The notes: generated from the sequence alone by a model not told the origin. 64,000 nucleotides of DNA from JAIPDZ01 sp034522175 (GCA_034522175.1 JAXHLQ010000001.1:558001-622000), one strand, 5' to 3'; positions 1 to 9,886 are shown, counted from the first letter of the stretch. Numbers and translations are program-made.

Positions 1-1
1 G

Positions 2-2536
2 GAGGACGCCGCCCGTGGGTTTGCATTTATCAACCTATGCCGGAAGCAATACGACTTAGTACTGATGAATCCACCTTATGGAGACCCTTCTCAATCAAGT
101 CGGACTATTCTCACGACACTCTACCCTGAAACATATTTCGATATTTATGTAAGTTTTCTCGAGAGGTGCCATGTTTTGGCAAGCAATGATGGATATATAG
201 GGGCCTTCACATCAAGAACCTTTATGAATTTGAACTCCCATCAATATACACGTGAAAGAATAACAATAGACTTGAGACTTCTTGCAGACTTAGGTTCAGG
301 AGTTCTTGATTATGCAGCGGTCGAAACAGCCGCTTATGTTGTTGGACGAAAACCATCGAACTCAGAGATGTCTACTTTTTTCAAGATAGATGATGTTCCA
401 GTAAGTGATAAGGGTTTTGACTTGTTAAGGACTATTAATCACAATGATCTAAAAAAAACTTATATAAAACATTATAATGATTTTAAACTGTTACCATATT
501 CTGTGCTTTCCTATTGGATTCCGGATGAAATTTACCGCGCTTTTGGGAAATTTTCTGCTCTTTCAAACTGTGCAGACGTAGTGGTAGGAATTCAAACTGG
601 TGACGATGAAAGATTCGCTCGATTGTGGTACGAGATTAAATTGGGACATCTGTACAAGGATTATTTCACAGGTGTATTTGGTGGTGAACCGCAGAAATTC
701 TACAGAGATTTCCCGTTGCTGATCAATTGGGCCAAGGGTGGGGCAGAGATGATGAATTTCTGTGATGAGAACGGTAAGGTTCGATCTCGCCCTCAGAATC
801 GAAACTTCTATTTTCGTGAAGGACTTACTTTTATTTATACTGGCGCTTATTTTAGCGTTCAACCCTTGCCACGAGAATCAATAATTACAGTTGCAGGTCA
901 AGGCATTTTTCCTTTCGACAAGCTTCATAGCATGCTCATAATAGGTCTGTTGAATTCCTATGTCAGCCTATGTTTCGCCAAAATTATTAATCCCGGAAGA
1001 TTTTTCCAGGCAGGTTATGTGTCTTCAATCCCATTCTCGACTGCGCAAAGTATGGAGGATAAAAGTATAATAGAGGCAGCTGTTGACTCAGCGATTGGAT
1101 TAAAGATTCAAGCACTTCATTTTGACGAAACATCTCGACTGTATTCAACCGGAATTAACATTCACAGCAAGAACCATTTGCGTGATGCGCTTGATGTCTT
1201 TAGAGACTGGAACGATAAGTTCAAAGAGACTCAAACTACATTAGATGTAGTATCCAATAAAGTATTAGGGATAAGTAGAGAGGCGATTGAGGAATTATCG
1301 GCTAATTTTGGAAGAAACGATCCAATCCCGTTATCAACTGATGTTTTTATTGATGAAAAAATTGCAGCTTGTGCTTTAATGTTGTCGATCGGAATCGCCA
1401 TGAGCCGCTGGGATATCCGCATTGCCAAAGACCCGTCGCTAGCCCCTAAGCTGCCTGATCCCTTTGCCCCACTGCCGATCTGCCCACCGGGGATGTTGGT
1501 CAGTCCTAACGGCCTACCAGCCCAACCCAAACGCATCGTCAGCGAAGAATGGCTCCGGGCAAGGCCCGACGCAAATACATTGCCGCCAGCGGGAACCGTT
1601 AAGAACCCGACTATTTCCGATTCGGAATATCCCATCCGCATCTCATGGGACGGCATCCTGGTGGATGATCCTGGTTTTGAAGGGGGGCAACTTCATAAGG
1701 AAGACATTGTCCGGCGAACGCGCGAGGTGCTGAATGTTCTTTGGAAGAACAAGGCCCAGGATATCGAGCAGGAGGGCTGTGACATTTTGGGGGTGCCGGA
1801 CCTGCGGACCTATTTCCGGAAGAGTTTTTTTCCGGATCATATCAAGCGGTATTCCAAGAGCCGGAGAAAGGCGCCGATATATTGGCAGCTTTCCACGCCA
1901 TCGGGGTCCTATTCGGTCTGGCTGTATTACCACCGGTTCACCAAGGACACCTTTTACAAACTGCTCAACGAATATGTGAATCCCAAACTTCAATATGAAG
2001 AACGGGAACTCTTGAGCGCCAGGCAGCAGTATGGTCAGAGCCCTACTGCAAGCCAGCGAAAGGAGATCGCGGCCCGGGAAACCTTTGTGTCTGAACTCAA
2101 GGCATTCAAGGAAGAGGTGGCCCGCATTGCGCCGCTGTGGGACCCGGATCTGAATGACGGGGTCATCATCAATTTCGCGCCTCTGTGGCGGCTGGTCCCC
2201 CAGAACCGGTCCTGGCAAAAGGAATGCAAGACGATTTGGTACAAGCTGGTCAATGGAGACTATGACTGGGCGCATCTCGCCATGCATCTGTGGCCGGAGC
2301 GGGTGGTCCCCAAATGCACGACCGACCGCAGTCTGGCCATTGCCCATGGATTGAACGAGGCCCTGTGGGAGGAGGATGAAAAGGGGAAATGGCATGCCAA
2401 AGAGATCTCAAAAGGGACCTTGAACGCACTGATCCAGGAGCGAGCATCCGCCACGGTCAAGGCAGCGCTGGAAGAGCTGTTGAACGCCTCTGTTGCCAAC
2501 GGCGCCAGCCGCAGAAAATCCAGGAGGAAGTCTTGA
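2..2536 (+). CDS. pglX: BREX adenine-specific DNA methyltransferase PglX, 5' end outside window
   Basis: The reading frame is open from the first bases, so the N-terminus is missing; the ATG at 65 lies inside the gene. The amino-methylase motif IV is visible as QYDLVLMNPPYG at the left edge, followed by the target-recognition and C-terminal regions. In BREX, PglX methylates adenine in an asymmetric site on host DNA and so marks self. The order pglX-pglZ-brxL with 1-2 base junctions is the 3' end of a type 1-like BREX operon. Base composition changes inside the gene: up to about 1390 it is clearly AT-rich, and beyond that it is GC-rich like its neighbours. This suggests the recognition half was exchanged by recombination. 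Family assignment rests on motif and context. Confidence 0.85.
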   Translation, partial: EDAARGFAFINLCRKQYDLVLMNPPYGDPSQSSRTILTTLYPETYFDIYVSFLERCHVLASNDGYIGAFTSRTFMNLNSHQYTRERITIDLRLLADLGSGVLDYAAVETAAYVVGRKPSNSEMSTFFKIDDVPVSDKGFDLLRTINHNDLKKTYIKHYNDFKLLPYSVLSYWIPDEIYRAFGKFSALSNCADVVVGIQTGDDERFARLWYEIKLGHLYKDYFTGVFGGEPQKFYRDFPLLINWAKGGAEMMNFCDENGKVRSRPQNRNFYFREGLTFIYTGAYFSVQPLPRESIITVAGQGIFPFDKLHSMLIIGLLNSYVSLCFAKIINPGRFFQAGYVSSIPFSTAQSMEDKSIIEAAVDSAIGLKIQALHFDETSRLYSTGINIHSKNHLRDALDVFRDWNDKFKETQTTLDVVSNKVLGISREAIEELSANFGRNDPIPLSTDVFIDEKIAACALMLSIGIAMSRWDIRIAKDPSLAPKLPDPFAPLPICPPGMLVSPNGLPAQPKRIVSEEWLRARPDANTLPPAGTVKNPTISDSEYPIRISWDGILVDDPGFEGGQLHKEDIVRRTREVLNVLWKNKAQDIEQEGCDILGVPDLRTYFRKSFFPDHIKRYSKSRRKAPIYWQLSTPSGSYSVWLYYHRFTKDTFYKLLNEYVNPKLQYEERELLSARQQYGQSPTASQRKEIAARETFVSELKAFKEEVARIAPLWDPDLNDGVIINFAPLWRLVPQNRSWQKECKTIWYKLVNGDYDWAHLAMHLWPERVVPKCTTDRSLAIAHGLNEALWEEDEKGKWHAKEISKGTLNALIQERASATVKAALEELLNASVANGASRRKSRRKS

Positions 2537-2537
2537 T

Positions 2538-5078
2538 ATGAACCCGTTTCATCAATATCTGGAAAAACTCCTGACCGAACACCTCGCCAAACGCCATGTG
2601 GCGGTCTGGTACGATCCAAGGGCAGAGTTTCAGGCGTTTGTGGACGCGCTGCCTACATCGGGCGATCCGGACAAGGGCATTCAGCAGACCCTCATTGGAA
2701 ATATGCCGGTGGCCCTGGCACGCTTCGATGGGTCCTTTTTCGGCATCAAGGCAGCGGTGGAGCCTCTGGTGGACAAAGATGAGCCAGGGCCTTTACTGAT
2801 CTACATCCCCGGGGCATCTCAGGACCGCAAAGGGTCGGTGCTCATGGAGATTGAAAAGGGGGACTCGTGCTTCGAGTGGCAACTGAAGCGGCTGGGCCGG
2901 TTCTGCCTTATGGAAAGAGGGGATTCCGACGGCGTCATTGACAAGCTCCTGGCTCCGGAGACCATTACCTATCAGGATATTGTGGGGTTCCTGACCCGGC
3001 AGGGAGGCGAGGCCCCCTCCCTGCTGAAAATGATCTTTGATGAGACACGAGACAATGCCGCCATGCTGGCCCAATGGCTGTGCGACCCCGGATCGGATGA
3101 AAAAGTCGTATCCAAGGGCGCAAAATCGGAATTGTTTCTCCTTCTCGCTGGCAGGCTCGGGCTGGAACTGCCTGAGGGATTGTCCCTTGTGGAGGCCAGG
3201 GAAAAGGCGCTTCGTTACATTCTGGTGAATGAGTTCCGGGATGATCTTTCCTGTGCCCCTCCCCAGACCATCTCCATGATTCCGGAATCTCAAAACAAAG
3301 ACCAGCTCGCCCTGGTTCGAAAAACGGCCTCGGCTATGCGCGAAAACCACCCCGAGGTTTATGCAGACATCGCCGACGCCATGGAGAAGGCCCTGTCCCT
3401 CGCGAGTCAGGCCATCGATCCTTCGGCCCTGGGCAAGGTGGATACCTTTCCATTTGAGGAAAAGGCGCTTCTTAAATGGGTTGGGGAACGGATCCTGAAA
3501 GGGGAATACAACGAGTCGCTCTCCCTCATTTCCGAACGTCAGCGCAGCTTCTGGGCGGACCGGACCATCGAACGACAAGCCCAGTGGAGGGCCTGTCAGC
3601 TCATGGCAAATCTGGGGGACCGCATAAACGCAACGCGAAAGGCGCTTTTTCGGTCGGGTTCCGAGCCTTTGAAGTGGGTCAATGCCTATTGCGACCAGGA
3701 AGGCTGGCGCCGGGTGGATCTGGCCCAGCAGCAGTTGGAGGCCTGGGCCGCCAAAATGACCGTGGACCCGGAGGCCGAGGCGGCACTTGAAAAGGTACGC
3801 CAGGTCTATGAAGAACTCCTTCAAGACATGGCCGTCGGCTTTATGGAGGCCCTGGAGGTATCGGGGTGGCTCGTGTCGGGCGTGCTGCAACAGACAGATG
3901 TGTATTCGGGAGTGGTGGACAAAGAAAAGACGCCTACGGCCTATTTCCTGGTGGATGCCATGCGGTTTGCCATGGCCCATGAATTCGTGGAAATGCTTCC
4001 TGCCGCACGAGAAATGGTGGTCAAGCCTGCGGTTGCAGCCTGGCCCACCATTACGCCGGTGGGAATGGCCGCCCTGCTGCCTGGGGCCTCTGCTGGTTTC
4101 AGCCTGGCGGATTCGGGCGGAAAGCTCGCAGCCGTGATTGACAATGCCGCATTGACGGACGTAAACGCCCGCCTGAAATTTCTAAAAGCCCGAATCCCAG
4201 GCATGAAGGAAATGCCCCTTGAAAAGCTGCTGCAGATGTCCCGAAAGCGGCTATCGGATTGGGTCTCGGGGGCCGCCCTTCTCGTGGTCCGCTCCCAGGA
4301 GATCGACGCCCTCGGGGAGATGGCAGGCGGACTCATCGCCCGACAGGTGATGGATACCATGGTGGGCAATGTGGCCCGGGCGGTTCAACGGCTGTCCGAT
4401 TGCGGCGTCACCCGCTTTGTGGTGACTGCGGACCATGGTCATCTCTTTACCCGCAAGAAGGAGGACGCTTTCAAGACCGACCCGCCAGGAGGTAAAACCC
4501 TGGAGATCCATCGCCGCTGCTGGATCGGCCAGGGCGGAAGCACGCCGGCCGGAACCGTTCGCCTGTCTGCAGGGCAGATGGGATACAACAGCGACCTGGA
4601 ATTCGTTTTCCCCAGGGGAATCGGCGTGTTCAAGACCGGAGGGGATCTGGGATATCACCACGGGGGTCTGACCCTTCAGGAAATGATCATCCCGGTGATC
4701 AGCTTTCGCATGGGAAGGGAGAAGCCCATGATGGAACCGGGCGGGATCATATCCCTTTCGGAGGTCCCTGAAAAACTGACCAACCGGACGTTCGGGATTA
4801 AACTGGCGATGGAAGGCCTATTCAATCAGACGCCGATGACGGTTCGACCCCTCCTGTTGAGCCAGGGCGTCATTGTCGGAAAGGCCGGCATGGCCCTGGA
4901 TGCAGAGTATCAGCAGAATACAGGGAACATTGTCCTTCAACCAGGTAAACAGGCAGGGGCGGCCATGATTCTCGAAAAAGAAGACTGTGAAACGGTGCGG
5001 GTAATCATCCAGGACCCGGCAACGGACGGGGTGCTGGCCCAATCGGACGATATTCCGGTGAAGTTGGGAACGGCGTAA
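2538..5078 (+). CDS. pglZ: BREX alkaline-phosphatase-superfamily protein PglZ
   Basis: A protein of 846 residues, near the usual 830-860 for BREX PglZ. The alkaline-phosphatase-like core is visible around residue 467 (AYFLVDAMRF, first metal-ligand Asp) and near residue 628 (VVTADHGHLFTRKK, metal-binding DHGH). PglZ is essential for BREX exclusion and for site methylation in studied systems, although its substrate is not settled. I chose the ATG at 2538 because CAGGAGGAAG lies 8 bases upstream and the preceding pglX stop ends at 2536. An upstream in-frame start inside pglX is less likely. The stop overlaps the brxL start (TAATG), which implies translational coupling. Confidence 0.9.
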   Translation: MNPFHQYLEKLLTEHLAKRHVAVWYDPRAEFQAFVDALPTSGDPDKGIQQTLIGNMPVALARFDGSFFGIKAAVEPLVDKDEPGPLLIYIPGASQDRKGSVLMEIEKGDSCFEWQLKRLGRFCLMERGDSDGVIDKLLAPETITYQDIVGFLTRQGGEAPSLLKMIFDETRDNAAMLAQWLCDPGSDEKVVSKGAKSELFLLLAGRLGLELPEGLSLVEAREKALRYILVNEFRDDLSCAPPQTISMIPESQNKDQLALVRKTASAMRENHPEVYADIADAMEKALSLASQAIDPSALGKVDTFPFEEKALLKWVGERILKGEYNESLSLISERQRSFWADRTIERQAQWRACQLMANLGDRINATRKALFRSGSEPLKWVNAYCDQEGWRRVDLAQQQLEAWAAKMTVDPEAEAALEKVRQVYEELLQDMAVGFMEALEVSGWLVSGVLQQTDVYSGVVDKEKTPTAYFLVDAMRFAMAHEFVEMLPAAREMVVKPAVAAWPTITPVGMAALLPGASAGFSLADSGGKLAAVIDNAALTDVNARLKFLKARIPGMKEMPLEKLLQMSRKRLSDWVSGAALLVVRSQEIDALGEMAGGLIARQVMDTMVGNVARAVQRLSDCGVTRFVVTADHGHLFTRKKEDAFKTDPPGGKTLEIHRRCWIGQGGSTPAGTVRLSAGQMGYNSDLEFVFPRGIGVFKTGGDLGYHHGGLTLQEMIIPVISFRMGREKPMMEPGGIISLSEVPEKLTNRTFGIKLAMEGLFNQTPMTVRPLLLSQGVIVGKAGMALDAEYQQNTGNIVLQPGKQAGAAMILEKEDCETVRVIIQDPATDGVLAQSDDIPVKLGTA

Positions 5079-7126
5079 TGGAAGAAAAAGCGATTCAGAT
5101 TGCCGAGCGGGACCTTCTGGACGACAAGGCCAATCGAGTCTTTTCCGGGCGGGTGGTGCGAAAAGATCTGGTGCGAAAGGTGAAGGTGGGTGCCAATGTG
5201 CCGGTCTTTGTCCTGGAATTCCTCCTGGGGAAGTACTGCGCTTCATCCGATGACATGGCCATTCAAATGGGGCTCCAGGTTGTCAATAAGACCCTGGTAG
5301 AAAACTACATCGGCCCGGACGAATCCACACGGGCCAAGAGTCGGGTGAAGGAGGAGACCACCCACACCTTTATCGACAAGGTCAAGGTGCGTCTTGTGGA
5401 TTCGGATTACTGGGCGGAAGTGGTCAATTTTGGGGATCGGTTCGTGCATGTGCCCACCCAATATGTGAGGGAATACGACCGTCTCCTCATGGGGGGTGTC
5501 TGGGCACAGGTGGACCTGCGCTTTGATTACGACGAGGAGAGCCGGGGCAAACACCCCTTCTGGATCGACAAGTTAGCCCCCATCCAGATCGCCACCTTTG
5601 ACATCGAAGAATACTGCCGACTTCGCGCCGAATTTTCATCCGATGAATGGGTGGACCTGCTGGTGCGGAGCATGGGCTATGAAGCGGAAGGGATGGACAG
5701 GCGATTGAAGCTGCACTTCCTTCTCCGGCTCCTGCCCCTGTGCGAGCGCAATTACAATCTGGTGGAACTGGGGCCGCGCGGGACCGGCAAGAGCTTTGTC
5801 ATTCAGGAAATCTCCCCCTATTGCGCCCTGTTGACCGGTCCCACCACCGTGGCCAACATGTTCGGACACATGAGCGGCCGGCACAAGGGAATGGTGTCTA
5901 TCTGGGATGTGGTAGGATTTGACGAGGTGGCGGATCTTCAGAAGATGCCCAAAGAGGTCATTACCACGCTCAAGACCTACTGTGAATCGGGCACGTTCCA
6001 GCGGGGCAAGGACGCGGACTCTGGAAATGCCAGCATCGTGATGTTTGGCAATACGAACCAGCCCATCGATGTGATGGTGCAGACAGGCCATCTGTTCGCT
6101 CCCATGCCGGATGTGATCCGGGATGATATGGCCTTTATTGACCGGATCCATTTCTATCTGCCCGGCTGGGAAATCCCCAAAATGCGGGTGGAGCTGTTTA
6201 CCCGGCATTATGGCTTTGTGGTGGACTATTTGGCTGAGGCGCTGCGGGCCATGCGCAAATACAATTTCACCGAGGTGATCGACAAGCATTTCAGCCTCGG
6301 TTCCCACCTCAATGCCCGGGACCGGAAGGCCGTGCGAAAGACCGTCTCAGGCCTGATGAAGATCCTTTATCCCCACGCAAAGGTCGCCCCGGATGAGCTG
6401 AAGGAGATCGTGGAGCTGGCCCTGGAAGGACGGCGGCGGGTAAAAGAGCAGCTCAAGAAAATGGGGTCTTTTGAGTATTACCATACCTCTTTCAGCTATA
6501 TGGAAAAGGAGACCGGGGAAGAGCACTTTGGGGGTGCGCCCGAGATGGGAGGGAGAGGTTTGATTTCGCCGGACCCCATGGCCCCCGGCACCGTTTACAG
6601 CGCATCCGTCAACGCCGAAGGCACGGTAGGCATGTACCGCATTGAGGTGAGCATCTCGCCGGGCACCGGCAAATTGAAGATGGCGGGCGGGGTTTCCGGA
6701 ATCATCAAGGAATCCATTCAGCGGGCCTTCGGCTACCTGACCGCCAAAAAAGGAGAGCTGGGCCTGGTCCGGCAAGTGGACAACTCGGATTTTTATGTGG
6801 AGGTCCTGGATCTCCTGAACAACAAGGTGCAGGGCGAGTTGGGCGTGGCCTTCTTCGTGGCCGTGTTCTCCGCAATCCGTAAAACCCCTGCCACCCCTGC
6901 CACTTTGATTATTGGCGATATGAGCATTCAGGGCAACATCAAGCCTGCCCGCTCCCTGGTGGAACCCCTCCAGGTGGCCAAGGATAATGGGGCCAAACGC
7001 GCCCTCATCCCCATCGAAAACAAACGCAACTTCCTGGATGTGGACGCCGACATCATGGAACATGTGGACCCGGTCTTCTACGGCGAACCGAGGGCCGCAG
7101 CGTTGAAGGCGTTGGCGCTGAGTTGA
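5078..7126 (+). CDS. brxL: BREX Lon-like AAA+ protein BrxL
   Basis: A protein of 682 residues, the typical BrxL length. It carries a Walker A motif (GPRGTGKS, about residue 232) and a Walker B region (VSIWDVVGFDEVA). The C-terminal third resembles a Lon protease domain (LIIGDMSIQGNIKPARSLVEPL and following). BrxL forms ring-like assemblies on DNA and is needed for phage restriction in type 1 BREX. It starts inside the pglZ stop (TAATG) and is the last gene of the BREX operon visible here. brxA, brxB and brxC would be expected upstream, outside the window. The frame is intact. Confidence 0.93.
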   Translation: MEEKAIQIAERDLLDDKANRVFSGRVVRKDLVRKVKVGANVPVFVLEFLLGKYCASSDDMAIQMGLQVVNKTLVENYIGPDESTRAKSRVKEETTHTFIDKVKVRLVDSDYWAEVVNFGDRFVHVPTQYVREYDRLLMGGVWAQVDLRFDYDEESRGKHPFWIDKLAPIQIATFDIEEYCRLRAEFSSDEWVDLLVRSMGYEAEGMDRRLKLHFLLRLLPLCERNYNLVELGPRGTGKSFVIQEISPYCALLTGPTTVANMFGHMSGRHKGMVSIWDVVGFDEVADLQKMPKEVITTLKTYCESGTFQRGKDADSGNASIVMFGNTNQPIDVMVQTGHLFAPMPDVIRDDMAFIDRIHFYLPGWEIPKMRVELFTRHYGFVVDYLAEALRAMRKYNFTEVIDKHFSLGSHLNARDRKAVRKTVSGLMKILYPHAKVAPDELKEIVELALEGRRRVKEQLKKMGSFEYYHTSFSYMEKETGEEHFGGAPEMGGRGLISPDPMAPGTVYSASVNAEGTVGMYRIEVSISPGTGKLKMAGGVSGIIKESIQRAFGYLTAKKGELGLVRQVDNSDFYVEVLDLLNNKVQGELGVAFFVAVFSAIRKTPATPATLIIGDMSIQGNIKPARSLVEPLQVAKDNGAKRALIPIENKRNFLDVDADIMEHVDPVFYGEPRAAALKALALS

Positions 7127-7171
7127 TGGTTCGGTTATGTAAAATTCGAAAGGGGAGAGGATAGAGAATCC

Positions 7172-7196
7172 GGGACGTTCCCAACTTGTAAACTTT
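7172..7196. repeat. dispersed repeat, copy 1 (GGGACGTTC type)
   Basis: GGGACGTTCCC followed by AACTTGTAAACTTT. It resembles two further copies at 9253-9277 and 9563-9590 (GGGAC..GTCTATAAGTTC..AA.TTG). It sits between brxL and a methylase fragment, so it marks the edge of the degraded region. Confidence 0.4.
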
Positions 7197-7218
7197 AAAG
7201 AGGGATGAAGCGCTGACC

Positions 7219-7482
7219 TTGACGCCTGAATGGGGGCCGCACTGCGGGGTCCATGACCGGCTGTCCGACCGCCGGGATACCGGGGACCGGGCCCAGCTCA
7301 GAGCCGAGATTGATGCCTATGTGGCGCATCTGTACGGACTTTCGAGAGAAGATTTCTCTTATATCCTGGATACGTTTCCGGTCCTCAAGAAAAAGGAGGA
7401 AAAGGCCTTTGGCGAGTTTATGAGCAAGCGGAAGTGTTTGGAGGAGTATGACAGGATAAAGAAAATTCTGAATGCGGAATGA
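7219..7482 (+). pseudogene. C-terminal fragment of a DNA methyltransferase (PglX/Eco57I-like)
   Basis: An 87-residue open frame whose central part (LRAEIDAYVAHLYGL, then SYILDTFPVLKKKEE) matches the conserved C-terminal tail of large PglX/Eco57I-type adenine methylases. No methylase body precedes it: an in-frame stop lies at 7189 and the upstream DNA is intergenic. It is therefore a remnant, not a working enzyme. Together with the ATPase and PglZ fragments downstream it suggests that another BREX-like cluster once stood here. Assignment is from remembered family tails. Confidence 0.55.
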
Positions 7483-7508
7483 TGAATGATGAATAAAGGC
7501 AAAGACAA

Positions 7509-8630
7509 ATGAGCGAACCCGTCCATTACCATGAAGGCAAGTTTCCACCCAGGGATCTGGAGTGGGCAAGGCTTGTGCCGATGATTGGACCGGCAAGTGC
7601 CGCAGTCGCCCGCTACGATGGGATGCTGGCGGCTATTCCCAATGCCCATGTCTTGTTGAGTCCTCTCACTACTCAGGAGGCGGTGCTGTCCTCACGCATC
7701 GAAGGTACTCAGGCCACCATGGGCGAAGTGTTGGAGTACGAGGCCAGCGGAGAGGTTGATGAGCCCACCACACCCAAAGAGGCAGACATCTGGGAGATCC
7801 TCAACTATCGCAAAGCGATGCGAAAAGCTACCGAGATGCTGAAAGATCTGCCTCTGTGTCAGCGTATCGTGTTGGAATGTCATAGGATTCTGCTCGACAG
7901 CGTACGCGGGCACGGTAAATCTCCGGGCCAGTATTGCAAGATTCCGAACTGGATCGGTCCGAAAGGCTGTTCCATTGAGGAGGCGAAATTCGTTCCGATC
8001 GTCGCCGATAAACTGCCGGAAGCCATGTCCCGTTGGGAAAAATATGTTCATGAAGACGCACCGGACAGGCTGATTCAACTGGCCTTGCTACACGCGGAAT
8101 TCGAGGCGCTTCATCCTTTTTTGGACGGAAATGGCCGGCTTGGACGGATGTTGATCCCTCTTTTTCTGTATCAGGCGAAGATTATCCAGCAGCCGATGTT
8201 TTACATCAGCGCTTATCTGGAAAGCCACCGGGATGAATATTATGAACGCCTTCTGGCCATCTCCCGCGATCACGACTGGAGCGGTTGGTGCGCCTTCTTC
8301 CTGAACGTTCTCCGGATACATGCGGAGGAAAACCTCACCAAAGTCCAGGCCATTCTCGAACTCTACAACCGGATGAAGGTCCGTTTTGCCGAATTGACCC
8401 ACTCTCAGTATGCGATTCATACCCTGGACTGGGTTTTCGAACGGCCGATTTTCAAGAGTTCTGATTTTGTGCGCTCGGCCCATATTCCCAAGCCGACTGC
8501 TCAACGAATATTGAATCTTCTCAAGTCTGAAGAGGTCCTGCGGGAAATCCGGCCCGGCAGCGGTCGGCGCGCCGCAACTCTCGCTTATCCTGAACTGTTG
8601 AATATCGCGGAGGGCTGCAATGCGTTTTGA
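7509..8630 (+). CDS. Fic family protein (predicted AMP-transferase)
   Basis: A protein of 373 residues with the complete Fic core HPFLDGNGRLGR at residues 202-213. His and the Asn/Arg residues of this motif catalyse transfer of AMP (or another nucleotide moiety) to a hydroxyl of a target protein. An N-terminal inhibitory motif SSRIEG (residues 61-66, consensus S/T-x-x-x-E-G/N) makes this a class II Fic protein, self-inhibited by its own helix. The C-terminus (about 300-365) looks like a winged helix (SDFVRSAHIPKPTAQRILN), as in many long Fic proteins. It stands alone between gene fragments; such genes are frequent in defence islands. The target is unknown. Confidence 0.9.
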   Translation: MSEPVHYHEGKFPPRDLEWARLVPMIGPASAAVARYDGMLAAIPNAHVLLSPLTTQEAVLSSRIEGTQATMGEVLEYEASGEVDEPTTPKEADIWEILNYRKAMRKATEMLKDLPLCQRIVLECHRILLDSVRGHGKSPGQYCKIPNWIGPKGCSIEEAKFVPIVADKLPEAMSRWEKYVHEDAPDRLIQLALLHAEFEALHPFLDGNGRLGRMLIPLFLYQAKIIQQPMFYISAYLESHRDEYYERLLAISRDHDWSGWCAFFLNVLRIHAEENLTKVQAILELYNRMKVRFAELTHSQYAIHTLDWVFERPIFKSSDFVRSAHIPKPTAQRILNLLKSEEVLREIRPGSGRRAATLAYPELLNIAEGCNAF

Positions 8631-8855
8631 GTCTCATGGGTTCGAGACAAGCCAATTTGTGAATCATAAATTTAAATATATGATCCACAACGCGTTTTAT
8701 TGTTATTCCGTGAGACACAAAGGCAATTCAACGGTCCAAGCCGCCCTTCCTGCCGGACAGCCGGAGATAATAAAGAATAAAGGAATAAATAGGGCGGGAA
8801 TAAAGCTTTTGCAATGCATCCTTCCGCATTCATCATTCATAATTTCGGAGGCAAC

Positions 8856-9371
8856 ATGGCGAAGATATCCGATGTGGTCAAACTGAAATCCGGCTATGCC
8901 AATTTCGTTGAGCTAAAAAGCGCCTTTGAAGCAGCTCGGGAAAACGCCGACCGTATGGCTATGTACCGCCCGACCAAGGCCCACCGCGTGGCGTTCGAGC
9001 GCATTTGCCGGGGGGTGTACCAGCCCAATGACAAGAAGTTCTATCTGTTGAGCGGGTCCTACGGCACGGGAAAGTCCCATCTGTGCCTCATGACCGCCAA
9101 CTTTCTGAGCCGATCCAGTGGCGATCCGGAGATCGCCGGATTCTACGCAAATTATGCCGGGCTGGACCCTGAAAAAGCCAAGATGCTCAAGAACATTCGG
9201 AAGGACGGCCAGTACCTGGTGGCCATCTGTGATTATTATTCGTGTGTAAAGTGGGACGTCTATAAGTTCAAAAGTTGTAATGGGGATCGGCGGGACGCTC
9301 TACAGGAAACCGGGGAACGGTCATACGGAAATAAGATAAATATTGGAGGCATTCATGAAAATAACTTATGA
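8856..9371 (+). pseudogene. N-terminal fragment of a BREX-type P-loop ATPase (PglY/DUF6079-like)
   Basis: Starts at an ATG behind TTCGGAGG. About the first 128 residues look like the N-terminus of a very large ATPase of the PglY/DUF6079 kind: RPTKAHRVAFERICRG, then Walker A LLSGSYGTGKSHLCLM. Near 9240 the similarity ends and the frame runs into unrelated sequence, just before a dispersed repeat at 9253. The normal protein would exceed 1000 residues, so more than 85% is missing. This is an inactive remnant, probably of a second BREX-like system. The exact family label is tentative; the truncation is clear. Confidence 0.6.
9253..9277. repeat. dispersed repeat, copy 2 (GGGACGTCTATAAGTTC)
   Basis: GGGACGTCTATAAGTTC followed by AAAAGTTG. 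The core ACGTCTATAAGTTC recurs exactly at 9569-9582, in the same orientation, so the two copies bracket the DUF2283 gene. It lies at the point where the ATPase fragment loses its similarity. Confidence 0.55.
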
Positions 9372-9552
9372 CGCTCAGGTGGATGTTCTGCGCATCCTTT
9401 TCAGTAACTCCGAGATTGAGGAGAGCGACGAAGAGAAGCCGGGTATCATTCTCGATTTCGACAAAATCGGGAATATCGTGGGAATAGAGATACTGAACGC
9501 TTCCAAGCGAATGGAAAACCCGAGGGCCGTGGAATATGCTGTTGCCGGATGA
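9355..9552 (+). CDS. DUF2283 small protein
   Basis: A 65-residue protein starting MKITYDAQVDVLRI with the typical middle PGIILDFDKIGNIVGIEIL. It starts 6 bases after a good TTGGAGG. DUF2283 proteins are small, often lie beside toxin-like DUF4258 genes and are suspected antitoxin-type proteins; no DUF4258 partner is visible here. It overlaps the tail of the upstream ATPase fragment and sits between two copies of a direct repeat, so it may have arrived as a small cassette. Function is not known. Confidence 0.75.
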   Translation: MKITYDAQVDVLRILFSNSEIEESDEEKPGIILDFDKIGNIVGIEILNASKRMENPRAVEYAVAG

Positions 9553-9562
9553 ATTGTTCTGA

Positions 9563-9590
9563 GGGACAACGTCTATAAGTTCGGAAATTG
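9563..9590. repeat. dispersed repeat, copy 3 (GGGACAACGTCTATAAGTTC)
   Basis: GGGACAACGTCTATAAGTTC followed by GGAAATTG, a direct repeat of copy 2. It begins 10 bases after the DUF2283 stop. Confidence 0.55.
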
Positions 9591-9736
9591 CCATCATTAA
9601 CGGCCCCGAAGGCCTGCTTGGTCTAAGGCTGAGCTTCTAAAAATTGAAGAACCCCACAATACCGCCGAAGTGGGAGGGGTTAATCTCCACGTTTTAAAGG
9701 AAATTTTGTTTGAAAGGTATTGCCTGAAGATGTGAG

Positions 9737-9886
9737 ATGGCGACACTCGATGATTGCATAGCGAAATCCAGAAGACTCCGCACAGACAAGGACCGGAAGC
9801 GGTGGTCATCTCTTACGGCATACCGGCGGGCCAGGCACCTTATAAAACATTCGTGTGATTCGGTGCGGTTCAATCTCTTAATCTAA
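9737..9886 (+). pseudogene. N-terminal fragment of an HNH-type restriction endonuclease
   Basis: A 49-residue frame beginning MATLDDCIAKSRRLRTDKD and continuing RKRWSSLTAYR. This closely resembles the first residues of a family of HNH restriction-like endonucleases. After TAYR the match stops and the frame enters ATTCGTGTGATTCGG, the repeat that also follows other truncated genes here. The HNH motif itself is absent. The rest of the 9553-9931 interval holds nothing else I can identify. Confidence 0.45.
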
